Shown: piece by piece, positions 25,822 through 34,390 of the stretch | Numbering within the stretch: the stretch's first letter is position 1 | Layout: every line of letters starts with the position of its first letter | Assembly: GCF_000019725.1 (NCBI RefSeq) | Contig: NC_010505.1 | Location: 3,953,001-4,017,000 of the forward strand | Direction of reading: 5' to 3' | DNA length: 64,000 bases | Origin: Methylobacterium radiotolerans JCM 2831 | GTDB taxonomy: Bacteria; Pseudomonadota; Alphaproteobacteria; Rhizobiales; Beijerinckiaceae | Position numbers and translations under genes: made by a program | The notes under the pieces: generated by a model | The model's database searches: none | What the model was told of the DNA's origin: nothing | Seen by the model: only the letters and a program-made list of their open reading frames with translations

Positions 25822-26280
25822 TCAGCCCTTGAGCTGCCGGTTGCAGGCCGAATAGTAGCCGCCGCCCTTCTCGATCCACTTCATGCCGCCCAGCGTGCCG
25901 GCGGCCTTCGCGGCGTTGTAGCTGTCGAGGCAGGTGTGCATCCGGGCCTTGCCGGCCGATTCCTTGGCGTATCTCGGATCGACGGCGCGGGGGAACGTGG
26001 CCGACGCCGCGGCGGCGGACGTCGTCCCGGCGCGCGGAGCGGCCGGCGCGGTCGTCGCCGCGGTGGGCGAGACCGGATTCGGCGCGGTCGTCGGGGCGTT
26101 GTCGGCCGCCGCACCGCACTCGGCCTTGCGGAAGTCGTTCCACTTCTGGCCGTTCAGCGTGCCTGCCTGCTTGGCGGCCTGGTACTTGACCGAGCAATCC
26201 TTCGCGGAGAGCGCCGCGGCCGGCGAGGCGCCGGCCACCACGCCGGCGATCATCAGGGATGCAAATACATAGCGACTCAT
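25822..26280 (-). CDS. Secreted protein with two PsiF-like Cys repeats
   Basis: A 152-residue protein with a signal peptide (MSRYVFASLMIAGVVAGASP). It carries two similar repeats, residues 29-55 (C-x-VKYQAAKQAGTLNGQKW...C) and 117-146 (C-x-SYNAAKAAGTLGGMKW...C). An alanine/threonine-rich linker joins them. The repeat spacing and the AAK-AGTL-G-KW core recall PsiF-repeat proteins but are not identical. The role is unknown; a periplasmic location is inferred. ATG 26280 was chosen over GTG 26301 because the signal starts there, with CGGAG upstream. Confidence 0.72.
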   Translation of the reverse strand: MSRYVFASLMIAGVVAGASPAAALSAKDCSVKYQAAKQAGTLNGQKWNDFRKAECGAAADNAPTTAPNPVSPTAATTAPAAPRAGTTSAAAASATFPRAVDPRYAKESAGKARMHTCLDSYNAAKAAGTLGGMKWIEKGGGYYSACNRQLKG

Positions 26281-26480
26281 GACGAAGAATCTCCGGGACA
26301 CTATGTTGCGTCCCGAAAGAGATTAATACGGCTCTATGCCGTCGTGAATATGGCTTTGTCCGTTCCGGGGGACAAGTCGGTGGCCGAGCACTGGTCCAGC
26401 ACCGGCCGGCCGCGGATCCGGAGGCGCGCGGCGGGCCGAGCTCGAGACGCGGCGACCGGTTCGAGGGTCGCCGGTGCGGA

Positions 26481-26783
26481 TCACCAGCCGCCGTAGGACC
26501 GGCGCGGACCGTCGTAGCCACCGTAGCCGCGGTCGTAGCCGCCGTAGCCGGGCCGGCCACCGTAGGGTCCGCGCGGGCCGCCCCAGCCCCAGCCGCGATC
26601 GTTGGGCCGGCAATGGCCCCAGGGATTGGGGTGGAAGCCCGGACCGCAGCCGCCGGCCACGCGCTCGATCACCGCGCCGGCCTCGGGCGGGCCGTAGCCG
26701 AACGGCGCCGCGTTCGCCGCCGTGGCGGTCGCGAGGCCCGCCGCGGCCATCGCGACGAGGCCGAGCATCTTGGAGCGCATCAT
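26481..26783 (-). CDS. GCG/CRPN-type small secreted protein, Gly/Tyr-rich
   Basis: A 100-residue protein. It has a signal peptide (MMRSKMLGLVAMAAAGLATA), then the motif GGCGPGFHPNPWGHCRPN, then Gly/Tyr/Arg repeats (GGYDRGYGGYDG) to the end. This matches the 'GCG_CRPN' prefix-to-repeats class of short exported proteins, whose function is unknown. ATG 26783 is preferred to an upstream frame because the signal peptide starts there. A relative lies at 49108-49413. Confidence 0.8.
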   Translation of the reverse strand: MMRSKMLGLVAMAAAGLATATAANAAPFGYGPPEAGAVIERVAGGCGPGFHPNPWGHCRPNDRGWGWGGPRGPYGGRPGYGGYDRGYGGYDGPRRSYGGW

Positions 26784-26921
26784 GACACGATCTCCTGAAC
26801 CTGCGTCCCGGACGCACCGGGCCGATGACAGGAGGATGCGCCGGCGGCTGTGAACCGGGACAGGCCCGGGCATTCATCAACCCGACGGCTTCGACCGGAC
26901 GGGTCGGAACGCGGAGGTCGA

Positions 26922-27236
26922 TCAGGCGGCCTGGAGCTGGATCGGCGCCGGTGCGGGCGCCCGCGAGCGCGCGAACAGATCGGCGCCGACCGTTTCGCCC
27001 GCGGCCCGGACGAGCGTGGCCTCGTCGCAGGACCGCGCGACCTTCAGGCCGAGCGCCTCGAGCCGCGCGTGGTCGGCGCAGTAGGCGGCGATCCGGGCGC
27101 GGCCGTAGGCCGGCATCGGCGCGAGCAGCCGGTCGCGCTCGGCATCGTCGGCGCGGAACAGGGCCGAGATCAGCTCGATCGGAACCGGGTAGCGCGCGAG
27201 GGCGCTGGGGTGGGGTCGGTTGCCGTCGCGCGCCAT
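26922..27236 (-). CDS. Conserved-looking hypothetical protein (104 aa)
   Basis: Start ATG 27236 has GGAGAGG 8 bp upstream. The product is cytoplasmic and helical (YPVPIELISALFRADDAERD, then ARIAAYCADHARLEALGLK), with a proline/alanine-rich C-terminal tail (APAPAPIQLQAA). I do not recognise a family. Nothing in the context defines a role; neighbours are other small proteins. Confidence 0.62.
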   Translation of the reverse strand: MARDGNRPHPSALARYPVPIELISALFRADDAERDRLLAPMPAYGRARIAAYCADHARLEALGLKVARSCDEATLVRAAGETVGADLFARSRAPAPAPIQLQAA

Positions 27237-27373
27237 GGATGCCTCTCCGCTTCGCTGTGCGGTGGAAGGTTCGGCAACCATAGTTAACGATCAGTTGTGA
27301 TCGCGACCTGGGCGCTCCGGTGCCGCTCCGACCGGCCTTCCTGAGAGCCCAGTGAGCCGATCGGCCCGTCGCC

Positions 27374-27658
27374 TCAGCGGCGGGGCGGGCTCACCCAGGC
27401 GCCGCCGGCCGCGCGGTCCGACTCGGGCGTGGCGAGCGCAGGCTGCGCGTCCGCCCAGAGGACGACCGTGCCCGCGGCCGGCGCGATCGAGCCCGTCGTC
27501 TCCGGGTCGGTCCACGCGGGGGCGCCCGCGGCGACCAGCGCGGGTGCCGCCGACGGATCCGGCAGGTTCCGCTCGTAGCCGGCGACGACCGCCGCGAGGG
27601 CGATCGCCACGAGGAGGAACGCTAGACCGTCGACGATCATGGAGCCGAGTCTCGGCAT
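27374..27658 (-). CDS. Single-pass membrane hypothetical protein (94 aa)
   Basis: One membrane segment near the N-terminus (LAFLLVAIALAAVVAGY, residues about 12-28). It is followed by a periplasm-sized alanine/proline-rich tail containing DPETTGSIAPAAG, a short stretch that recurs in many small membrane proteins of this order. The function is unknown. It is upstream of no obvious partner: the next gene on the strand is 137 bp away. Confidence 0.55.
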   Translation of the reverse strand: MPRLGSMIVDGLAFLLVAIALAAVVAGYERNLPDPSAAPALVAAGAPAWTDPETTGSIAPAAGTVVLWADAQPALATPESDRAAGGAWVSPPRR

Positions 27659-27745
27659 GGTGCCCGCGCCTGTTGACCAAGCGTCCGGGCTACGGCGGCA
27701 GGGTTAACGAACCCTGTCCGAACTTGGCGGATCGGGCCGGCGCCC

Positions 27746-28528
27746 TCACGTGTTGCGCGCGCCGCGCAGCGTCTTCAGGCCGATGCCGGTCGACTCGAAA
27801 CCGCCGTCGACGGCGAGCTGCTGACCGGTGATGTAGGAGGCGCGCTCCGAGCAGAGGAACACGATCGCCTCCGCGAGTTCCGTCTCCAGCCCGTAGCGGC
27901 CGAGCGGGACGGCGTCGTGGTAATCCGCCCGGATCTCGGGGCTGTGCACCGCCTTGGCCATCGCGGTGTCCACGGGGCCCGGGGCGACGGCGTTCACGCG
28001 GATCCCGTACTGCGCCAGCTCGGCGGCCTGCTGCTTGGTGAGCTGCGCGAGGCCCGCCTTGCTGGTGCCGTAGGCGGTCCGGAGCGTCGAGGCGCGCAGG
28101 CCCGAGATCGACGTGATGTTCACGACGGCCCCGCCGCGCTCGGACAGGAGCGGGACCGCCGCCTGCGTGCACAGGAACGGGCCGGACAGGTTGACCGCGA
28201 GCACCCGCGACCAGTCGGCGAAGGTGGTCTCCGTCAGCGGCTTGAAGATCGCGATGCCGGCATTGTTGACCAGGGCGTCGAGGCGGCCGAACCGGTCGGC
28301 GACCTGCCGGATCGCCGCCGCCACCGCCTCGGGGTCGGAGACATCGGCCGTCACCGCGAGCGTGGCTTCGGGGCGGCCGAGCCGCTCGGTCGCCGCCGTC
28401 ACGCCCGAGCCGTCGATGTCGAGCAGGGCGACGTTCCAGCCGTCGGCGAGGAAGCGGGTCGCTGTGGCGAGGCCGATGCCGCGGGCAGCCCCCGTCACCA
28501 GCGCGGTCCGGGCCTGGGCGTCGCTCAT
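27746..28528 (-). CDS. SDR-family NAD(P)-dependent oxidoreductase
   Basis: A 260-residue classical short-chain dehydrogenase. It has the cofactor motif TGAARGIG, the NNAG motif (LVNNAGIAIF), catalytic serines in VNITSISG and the pair YGTSK (Tyr/Lys). C-terminal VAPGPVDTAMAKA and QLAVDGGFEST are standard. The substrate is unknown. The start motif MSDAQARTALVTGA is usual. Confidence 0.92.
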   Translation of the reverse strand: MSDAQARTALVTGAARGIGLATATRFLADGWNVALLDIDGSGVTAATERLGRPEATLAVTADVSDPEAVAAAIRQVADRFGRLDALVNNAGIAIFKPLTETTFADWSRVLAVNLSGPFLCTQAAVPLLSERGGAVVNITSISGLRASTLRTAYGTSKAGLAQLTKQQAAELAQYGIRVNAVAPGPVDTAMAKAVHSPEIRADYHDAVPLGRYGLETELAEAIVFLCSERASYITGQQLAVDGGFESTGIGLKTLRGARNT

Positions 28529-28741
28529 GGTCGTCTCCGTCGGGATCGGCGGCGCCCGGATGGCGCGGGGCGGCGTTCGGGTCCGCAGCGGCGCTGTCGC
28601 CGCGTGCCGGACCCGGAGGCCTTCGGGGCCGTCCCGCCGTTGAGAACCGATCCGCGGTAAAGGTCTGATTGATCGCGCGCGCGCCGTCGAGGGTCTCCCC
28701 GAACATCCGCCCGGCGATGACCGGCATCCGGGCTCCTCCGC

Positions 28742-28996
28742 TCACATCCGCTCGAATCGGCCCTTCGCCGCGCCCCGACGGGTGAGCAGGCGGACCAGAC
28801 CGAGACCGATCAGGCCGGTCGCGCCGGCCAGGATCAGAGCGGGCCGGACGCCCGTGCGCGCCGCCGCGCGATCCAGCGCCACCTCCAAGCTTCCCGCGAT
28901 ATTGACGGCGAGCGGCACGACCTGCGTGTCGAGGAACAGCTTCGGATTCGACGGACCCGAAGGCTTTCTCAAGAGATAGTCCCGACCGACCGCCAC
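28742..28996 (-). CDS. Small membrane-associated hypothetical protein (84 aa)
   Basis: The GTG start at 28996 is preceded by a strong GGAGG five bases upstream, which decides it against frames beginning at 29056. The product has one membrane segment near its C-terminus (ALILAGATGLIGLGLVRLL) followed by basic residues, and a short soluble part with GRDYLLRKPSGPSNPKL. I recognise no family. It is divergent from the YdeP-type molybdoenzyme gene with only 74 bp between starts, so the two probably share a control region. Confidence 0.6.
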   Translation of the reverse strand: MAVGRDYLLRKPSGPSNPKLFLDTQVVPLAVNIAGSLEVALDRAAARTGVRPALILAGATGLIGLGLVRLLTRRGAAKGRFERM

Positions 28997-29070
28997 ACTA
29001 ACCTCCGTTAGGATCAAGATAATCTCGCGAACAAAGGGTGACGCCCGCGGTTTCAACGGGGAACGTCGCG

Positions 29071-31446
29071 ATGTGCCCGCTGTTTCCCGGCGGCACGGTT
29101 CGGAGATCGCCCCCCTTGGACAAGCCCGAATTCAAGCCCTACCGCCTGCCCGCCGGTGGGTGGGGCTCCGCCCTGTCGGTCGGCAACATCCTGCGGCGCG
29201 AGGGCGTGCTGGCGAGCGGGCCGATCGCGCTCAGCCGGCACAACAAGGTCGACGGCTACCAGTGCAACAGCTGCGCCTGGGTGAAGCCCGCGAGCCCGCT
29301 GCCCTTCGAGTACTGCGAGAACGGCGTGAAGGCCGTGGCCTGGGAACTCACCGCCCACCGCTGCACGCCGGACTTCTTCGCCACCCATACGGTCACGGAG
29401 CTGCTGGACTGGGACGATTACCATCTGGAGCAGACCGGTCGCCTCACCCATCCGCTGCGCTACGACCCGGCCACCGACAAGTACGTGCCGGTCTCCTGGG
29501 GCCACGCCGTCGAGGAGATCGCCCGCGAGCTCAGGGCCGTCCCGGACCGGCAGAAGGGCACCGTGTTCTACAGCTCGGGCCGCCTGTCGAACGAGGCGAG
29601 CTACCTCTACCAGCTCTTCGCCCGGCTCTATGGCAACAACAACCTGCCGGACTCGTCCAACATGTGCCACGAGACGACCTCGGTGGCGCTGCCGGTGAGC
29701 ATCGGCCAGGCCGTGGGCTCCGTGTCGCTCGACGACTTCGCCCATTCCGACTGCATCATGTTCTTCGGCCAGAATCCCGGCAGCAACGCGCCGCGGATGC
29801 TGCACCCGCTGCAGGAGGCGAGCCGGCGCGGCGTCCCGATCATCACCTACAACCCGCTGCGCGAGCGCGGCCTGGAGCGGTTCCTGAACCCGCAATCGCC
29901 TACCGAGATGCTCACCGGCAAGGCGACGCGGATCAGCTCGCAGTACCATCAGGTGAAGGCGGGGGGCGATCTCGCCGCCATCGCGGGCATCTGCAAGGCG
30001 GTCCTCGCCCTGCACGACGCGGCCCGGGCCCGGGGCGGCGACGCCGTTCTCGACGAGGCCTTCATCCACGACAACACCCACGGCTTCGACGCCTTCGCCA
30101 CCTGGCTGCGCGCTCAGGACTGGGACGAGCTGGAGCGCCGCTCCGGCCTGCACCGGGCCGACATGGAATCGACCGCCCACGTCTACAGCCACGCGAAGGC
30201 GACCATCGGCGTCTACGGCATGGGGCTCACCCAGCACCGGGCCGGGGTCGAGACCGTCCAGATGCTGGTGAACCTGCTGCTGATGCGCGGCAATATCGGC
30301 CGCTCCGGCGCCGGGATCTGCCCGATCCGGGGCCATTCCAACGTGCAGGGCCAGCGCACGATGGGGATCACCGAGAAGCCCGAGCTGTTCGACCTCGACC
30401 GGCTGGGCCAGCAATTCGCCTTCGCGCCGCCCCGCGAGCCGGGCTACAACACCGTCGAGGCCTGCGAGGCGATCCTGCGGGACGAGGTCAGCGCCTTCGT
30501 CATGCTCGGCGGCAACTTCGCCCGCGCCATCCCCGACCACGGCCAGATGGAGCCGGCGTGGCGCCGGATCCCCCTGACCGTCAACGTCATCACCAAGCTC
30601 AACCGGACCGCGCTGCTGCCGGGCGCGATCAGCTACGTCCTCCCGGTCACCGGCCGCCTGGAGATCGTCGAGACCTCCAAGGGCCAGCAGGTGCTCTCGA
30701 TGGAGGACACCTCGGCCTGCGTGCACGGCAATCGCGGCCTGCGCCGTCCGGCCTCGCCGCACCTGATCAGCGAGATCCGCCTGATCTGCGAGCTGGCGCA
30801 GCGCGTCCTCGATCCGAACCCGCGGGTGCGCTGGGCGGCGTACAGCGAGGATTTCGCCGAGATCCGCCGCGAGATCGGCGAGACGCTGCCGGACTCGTTC
30901 TGGGACTACGAGCGGCGCATGTGGGAGCCCGGCGGCTTCCAGCGCGACCTGCCGGCGAACCGGCGCGAGTGGCGCACGGAATCGGGACGGGCCAACTTCG
31001 TCACCCCGACCGGGCTCGACGAGGACGCCGACATGCCCGATGTCGGCCACGACGCCCTGCGGCTGATGACGCTGCGCAGCAACGACCAGTTCAACACCAC
31101 GGTCTACGGCTATTACGACCGCTTCCGGGGCATCAAGAACACCCGGAAGGTGGTGCTGATGAACCGCTCGGACATCGACCGGCGGGGCCTCAAGATCGGC
31201 CAGCCCGTCACGCTCCGGACGGTCGCCGATGACGGCGTCGACCGCAAGCTCTCGGGCCTGCTGGTCGTGGCCTACGACATCCCGATCGGCTGCATCGGCG
31301 GCTACTACCCCGAGTGCAATGTCCTGATGCCGATCTGGCACTACGCGATCGGCAGCAAGACGCCGGCCGCCAAGACGATCCCCGTCACGGTGCACCCCGA
31401 CAGCGACGCGGTCCTCGCGCCGGAGCTGGAATACGCCACCGGCTGA
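29071..31446 (+). CDS. FdhF/YdeP-family molybdopterin oxidoreductase
   Basis: A 791-residue molybdopterin enzyme of the YdeP/CbbBc type, related to the catalytic subunit of formate dehydrogenases. An N-terminal Cys pair, C65-x2-C68 (YQCNSCAW), and a further Cys82 (YCENG) fit an iron-sulfur site. The likely metal-ligand region is SNMCHETTS (Cys199). Later segments RLSNEASYLYQLFARLYG, MRGNIGRSGAGICPIRGHSN and the C-terminal dinucleotide-binding domain are typical. Family members are linked to acid and thiol stress in E. coli; the true electron donor and substrate are unknown. No diaphorase subunit is adjacent. GTG 29038 is the alternative start. Confidence 0.86.
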   Translation: MCPLFPGGTVRRSPPLDKPEFKPYRLPAGGWGSALSVGNILRREGVLASGPIALSRHNKVDGYQCNSCAWVKPASPLPFEYCENGVKAVAWELTAHRCTPDFFATHTVTELLDWDDYHLEQTGRLTHPLRYDPATDKYVPVSWGHAVEEIARELRAVPDRQKGTVFYSSGRLSNEASYLYQLFARLYGNNNLPDSSNMCHETTSVALPVSIGQAVGSVSLDDFAHSDCIMFFGQNPGSNAPRMLHPLQEASRRGVPIITYNPLRERGLERFLNPQSPTEMLTGKATRISSQYHQVKAGGDLAAIAGICKAVLALHDAARARGGDAVLDEAFIHDNTHGFDAFATWLRAQDWDELERRSGLHRADMESTAHVYSHAKATIGVYGMGLTQHRAGVETVQMLVNLLLMRGNIGRSGAGICPIRGHSNVQGQRTMGITEKPELFDLDRLGQQFAFAPPREPGYNTVEACEAILRDEVSAFVMLGGNFARAIPDHGQMEPAWRRIPLTVNVITKLNRTALLPGAISYVLPVTGRLEIVETSKGQQVLSMEDTSACVHGNRGLRRPASPHLISEIRLICELAQRVLDPNPRVRWAAYSEDFAEIRREIGETLPDSFWDYERRMWEPGGFQRDLPANRREWRTESGRANFVTPTGLDEDADMPDVGHDALRLMTLRSNDQFNTTVYGYYDRFRGIKNTRKVVLMNRSDIDRRGLKIGQPVTLRTVADDGVDRKLSGLLVVAYDIPIGCIGGYYPECNVLMPIWHYAIGSKTPAAKTIPVTVHPDSDAVLAPELEYATG

Positions 31447-31527
31447 GGCGGACGGACGGCGTCCTCGTGGCTTTGGGCGGCGTCCCGCCCCTCCGCGGCG
31501 GCGCTCGCCCGGATCGCCGCGCCCGCG

Positions 31528-32406
31528 TCAGAGCATCGGCATGCCGCCGGTGACCGGCACCAGCGCCCCGGACATGTAGCTGCCCTCGCGGGAGGCGAGC
31601 AGCACGTAGGCCGGGGCCAGTTCCGCGGGCTGGCCGGCACGGCCGAGCGGCGTCTGCGCGCCGAGCTGCTCGATCTGATCCGGGCTCTTCACGATCGGCT
31701 GGATCGGCGTCCAGACCGGCCCGGGGGCGACGCAGTTCACCCGGATCCCCTTCGGCGCCAGCAGGTTCGACAGGCCGATGGTCAGGCTCGCGATCGCGCC
31801 CTTGGTGGCGGCGTAGATCAGCATGCTGGGATCGGCCACCTTGGCCTGCACGCTGGTGCTGTTCACGATCGCCCCGCCCGGCTTCATGTGCGGCACCGCC
31901 GCCTGGGCGAGGTAGTACATGGCGAAGACGTTGGCGCGGAACGAGCCCTCGATGTCGGGCGCCGCCAGATCGTCGAGGCCCTCGTTCACCACCTGCGCGG
32001 CGGCGTTGTTCACGAGGATGTCGAGTCGCCCGAAGGCCTCGACGGTGCGCGCCACGAGATCCCGGCACTGGGCCGCGTCGCGGATGTCGCCGGGGAGCAG
32101 CAGGCAGCGGCGGCCGGCCTTCTCCACCCAGGCCCTCGTGTCCTCGGCATCCTCCTGCTCGACCTCGAGGTAGGAGATCGCCACGTCGGCGCCTTCGCGG
32201 GCGTAGGCGATCGCCACCGCCCGGCCGATCCCGGAGTCGCCGCCGGTGATCAGCGCCACCTGGCCGGTGAGCAGGCCCTTGCCGACGTAGCTCTCCTCGC
32301 CGTGGTCGGGGCGCGGCGTCATCTTCGTAGTGAGGCCCGGGCGGGGCTGCTGCTGGTCGCCGGGGAAGGGCGGCCGGGGGCCGGCCTCGCGCGGGTCCTG
32401 GGTCAT
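31528..32406 (-). CDS. SDR-family oxidoreductase, YhdF-like
   Basis: A 292-residue short-chain dehydrogenase with a long proline-rich N-terminus (residues 1-45, ending in EESYVGKGLLTGQ). The cofactor motif TGGDSGIGRAVA, NNAAAQ, NSTS and YAATK (Tyr/Lys) follow. Family relatives (YhdF/YghA-like) are often general-stress genes. I found no EcfG-type promoter in the 100 bp upstream. The substrate is unknown. Confidence 0.9.
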   Translation of the reverse strand: MTQDPREAGPRPPFPGDQQQPRPGLTTKMTPRPDHGEESYVGKGLLTGQVALITGGDSGIGRAVAIAYAREGADVAISYLEVEQEDAEDTRAWVEKAGRRCLLLPGDIRDAAQCRDLVARTVEAFGRLDILVNNAAAQVVNEGLDDLAAPDIEGSFRANVFAMYYLAQAAVPHMKPGGAIVNSTSVQAKVADPSMLIYAATKGAIASLTIGLSNLLAPKGIRVNCVAPGPVWTPIQPIVKSPDQIEQLGAQTPLGRAGQPAELAPAYVLLASREGSYMSGALVPVTGGMPML

Positions 32407-32507
32407 CGTGTGCGGCTCCTCGGCGGGGGATCCGCAGGATCTAGGGCCTTCGCGGCGGCCACCGCCTGCGCCCGGGGGTCACAGGCGGTGGCCCTGATCG
32501 GGCGGTC

Positions 32508-32606
32508 TCAGAAGGCGCGATTGCGGGTGGCGTGCGGGCCGCCGTAGCGGCGGCGCAGGTAGGACACGACCTTGGGGAGGAGGAAAGCGATCAGGATCTT
32601 GCGCAT
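32508..32606 (-). CDS. Possible 32-aa hydrophobic/basic peptide
   Basis: ATG 32606 opens MRKILIAFLLPKVVSYLRRR, continuing to a TGA at 32508. A short hydrophobic helix is followed by basic residues, as in small membrane-associated peptides. The ribosome-binding site is weak. It fills most of an otherwise empty gap between xth and an SDR gene. It may be real, but length alone gives little support. Confidence 0.4.
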   Translation of the reverse strand: MRKILIAFLLPKVVSYLRRRYGGPHATRNRAF

Positions 32607-32674
32607 CGGGGCTCGCTCGCGTCACGGGTTCGTGAGCGGGCAATGCTCGGACCGCGCCGCAGTTCCGCGCCCGG

Positions 32675-33484
32675 TCACAGCTCCAGGGTCAGGGTCACCG
32701 GGGCGTGGTCCGAGGGGCGCTCCCAGGCCCTCGCCTCGCGCAGGACCTCGACCTTCCGGACGGTCCCGGCGAGGTCCGGCGACACCCAGGCATGGTCCAG
32801 CCGCCGACCTTTGTTGGCGGCCGACCAGTCGGGGGAGCGGTAGCTCCACCACGTGTAGATCTTCTCCGGCTCCGGGGTGAGGTGGCGCGCCGCGTCGATC
32901 CAGCCCGCCTCACCGCGCAGGACCTCCAGCGCCTCGGTCTCCAGCGGCGTGTGGCTCACCACGTCGAGGAGCTGCTTGTGCGACCAGACATCGTGCTCCA
33001 GGGGCGCGACGTTGAGGTCGCCCACGAGGATCGCCGGCCCGGAGACGCGCTTCCCACCCCAGGCGCGCAGTTCGGAGAGGAAGTCGAGCTTGTGGGCGAA
33101 TTTCGGATTGAGGTCGCGGTCCGGCACGTCGCCGCCGGCCGGGACGTAGAAGTCGTGCAGCACGATGCCCGAGGCCGCCCCGGCCTCCGGCCCCAGCACC
33201 GCCGAGATGTGGCGGGCGTCCTGGCGCTCGCAGAAGCCCATCACCGAGCGGGTGTGCAGGGGGAAGCGCGAGAGGATCGCGACGCCGTTGTAGCCCTTCT
33301 GGCCGGCGAACATCACGTGCTCGTAGCCCGAGCCGCGCAGGGCCTTCAGCGGGAAGGCGTCGTCCGGGCACTTGGTCTCCTGCAGACAGAGCACGTCCGG
33401 TTTGTGCTCCGCGAGGAAGCGCAGAACCAGATCGATGCGCAGGCGCACCGAGTTGATGTTCCAGGTGGTGACGGTGAGTTGCAC
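32675..33484 (-). CDS. xth: Exodeoxyribonuclease III (AP endonuclease)
   Basis: A 269-residue member of the exonuclease III family acting at abasic sites and 3' blocked ends. It has WNINSVRLRID at the start, the metal-binding glutamate in CLQETKCPDD, the motif VGDLNVAP, and the catalytic DHAWVSPDL and SDHAPV at the C-terminus. The ftsK-lolA-xth neighbourhood is conserved in alphaproteobacteria; here plsC has been placed between lolA and xth. Confidence 0.93.
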   Translation of the reverse strand: MQLTVTTWNINSVRLRIDLVLRFLAEHKPDVLCLQETKCPDDAFPLKALRGSGYEHVMFAGQKGYNGVAILSRFPLHTRSVMGFCERQDARHISAVLGPEAGAASGIVLHDFYVPAGGDVPDRDLNPKFAHKLDFLSELRAWGGKRVSGPAILVGDLNVAPLEHDVWSHKQLLDVVSHTPLETEALEVLRGEAGWIDAARHLTPEPEKIYTWWSYRSPDWSAANKGRRLDHAWVSPDLAGTVRKVEVLREARAWERPSDHAPVTLTLEL

Positions 33485-33643
33485 GAGCGGCGCTGGGGTT
33501 CTGACGGCGTTGCGCTCCGATAGCCGATTTCGCGGCCCGCGACAGTCCGCTCACCGTTTGCCGGGCGAAAGGCCGTGCGCGATCGACCGGCAGGCGCTAT
33601 GCCCGGGCCCTGCCCTGTCCCGGGCCCCTCGTCGAGGCCCGCC

Positions 33644-34378
33644 ATGGCACACGCCCGCTCGCTCCTGTTCGCCGTCTACTGGGCCGCCTGGACGACCCTG
33701 TTCCTCGCGCCGCTGGCGATCTTCCTCCTGTCCGGATCGCCGCAGCGGCCGATCCGCCGGGCGACGCGGCTCTGGGCGCGCGGGATCCTCGGCGGGCTGC
33801 GGCGGATCGTCGGGCTGCGCTACGTCGAGGAGGGCCGCCAGCACCTGCCGGACGAGCCCTGCCTGATCGTCGCCAACCACCAGTCGACCTGGGAGACCCT
33901 GGCCTTCCTGGTCCTGGTGCCGGACGTGGCGATCGTCGCGAAGCGGGAACTGCTGGCGATCCCGGTGGTCGGCTGGTTCCTCCGCCGCTCGCCGATGATC
34001 GTCATCGACCGGGCCAAGGGCACCCAGGCCCTGCGCACCATGATCGACGGCGGTCGGGAGGCGGTCGCGGCGGGCCGGTCGGTGCTGATCTTCCCCGAGG
34101 GCACCCGCGGCGCGATCGGCGAGCCGCTGCGCTTCAAGCGCGGCGTCGAGTTGCTCTACGGCCGGCTCGGCCTGCCGGTGGTGCCGGTGGCGCTCAACTC
34201 CGGCCTGTTCTGGCCCGGGGGCGCGGCGACCCGGTCCGGCACGGTGGTGGTGAGCTACCTCGCCGCCCTGGCTCCCGGCCTGCCGACCGCGGAGTTCCTG
34301 CACGGGACGGAAGGCGCGATCGATCGGGAGTTGAACCGGTGGCGGCCCGGCGGCGCGGCCGGGCTCGGCGCCTCCTGA
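33644..34378 (+). CDS. plsC: 1-acylglycerol-3-phosphate acyltransferase
   Basis: A 244-residue membrane acyltransferase that makes phosphatidate. An N-terminal membrane segment (LFAVYWAAWTTLFLAPLAIF) is followed by block I NHQSTWE (His79 and Glu84, a variant of the usual H-x4-D), block III FPEGTRG and LPVVPVALNSGLFW. The Glu variant is common in alphaproteobacterial PlsC. ATG 33644 is the best start, directly before the membrane segment. Confidence 0.9.
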   Translation: MAHARSLLFAVYWAAWTTLFLAPLAIFLLSGSPQRPIRRATRLWARGILGGLRRIVGLRYVEEGRQHLPDEPCLIVANHQSTWETLAFLVLVPDVAIVAKRELLAIPVVGWFLRRSPMIVIDRAKGTQALRTMIDGGREAVAAGRSVLIFPEGTRGAIGEPLRFKRGVELLYGRLGLPVVPVALNSGLFWPGGAATRSGTVVVSYLAALAPGLPTAEFLHGTEGAIDRELNRWRPGGAAGLGAS

Positions 34379-34390
34379 GGGGCGCCCCCG

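Noticed and set aside
29053..31395. A 780-codon open frame antisense to the YdeP-type molybdoenzyme
   Set aside because: The composition is dominated by Arg, Ala, Val, Asp and Gly without motifs, as expected for the complement of a G+C-rich gene.
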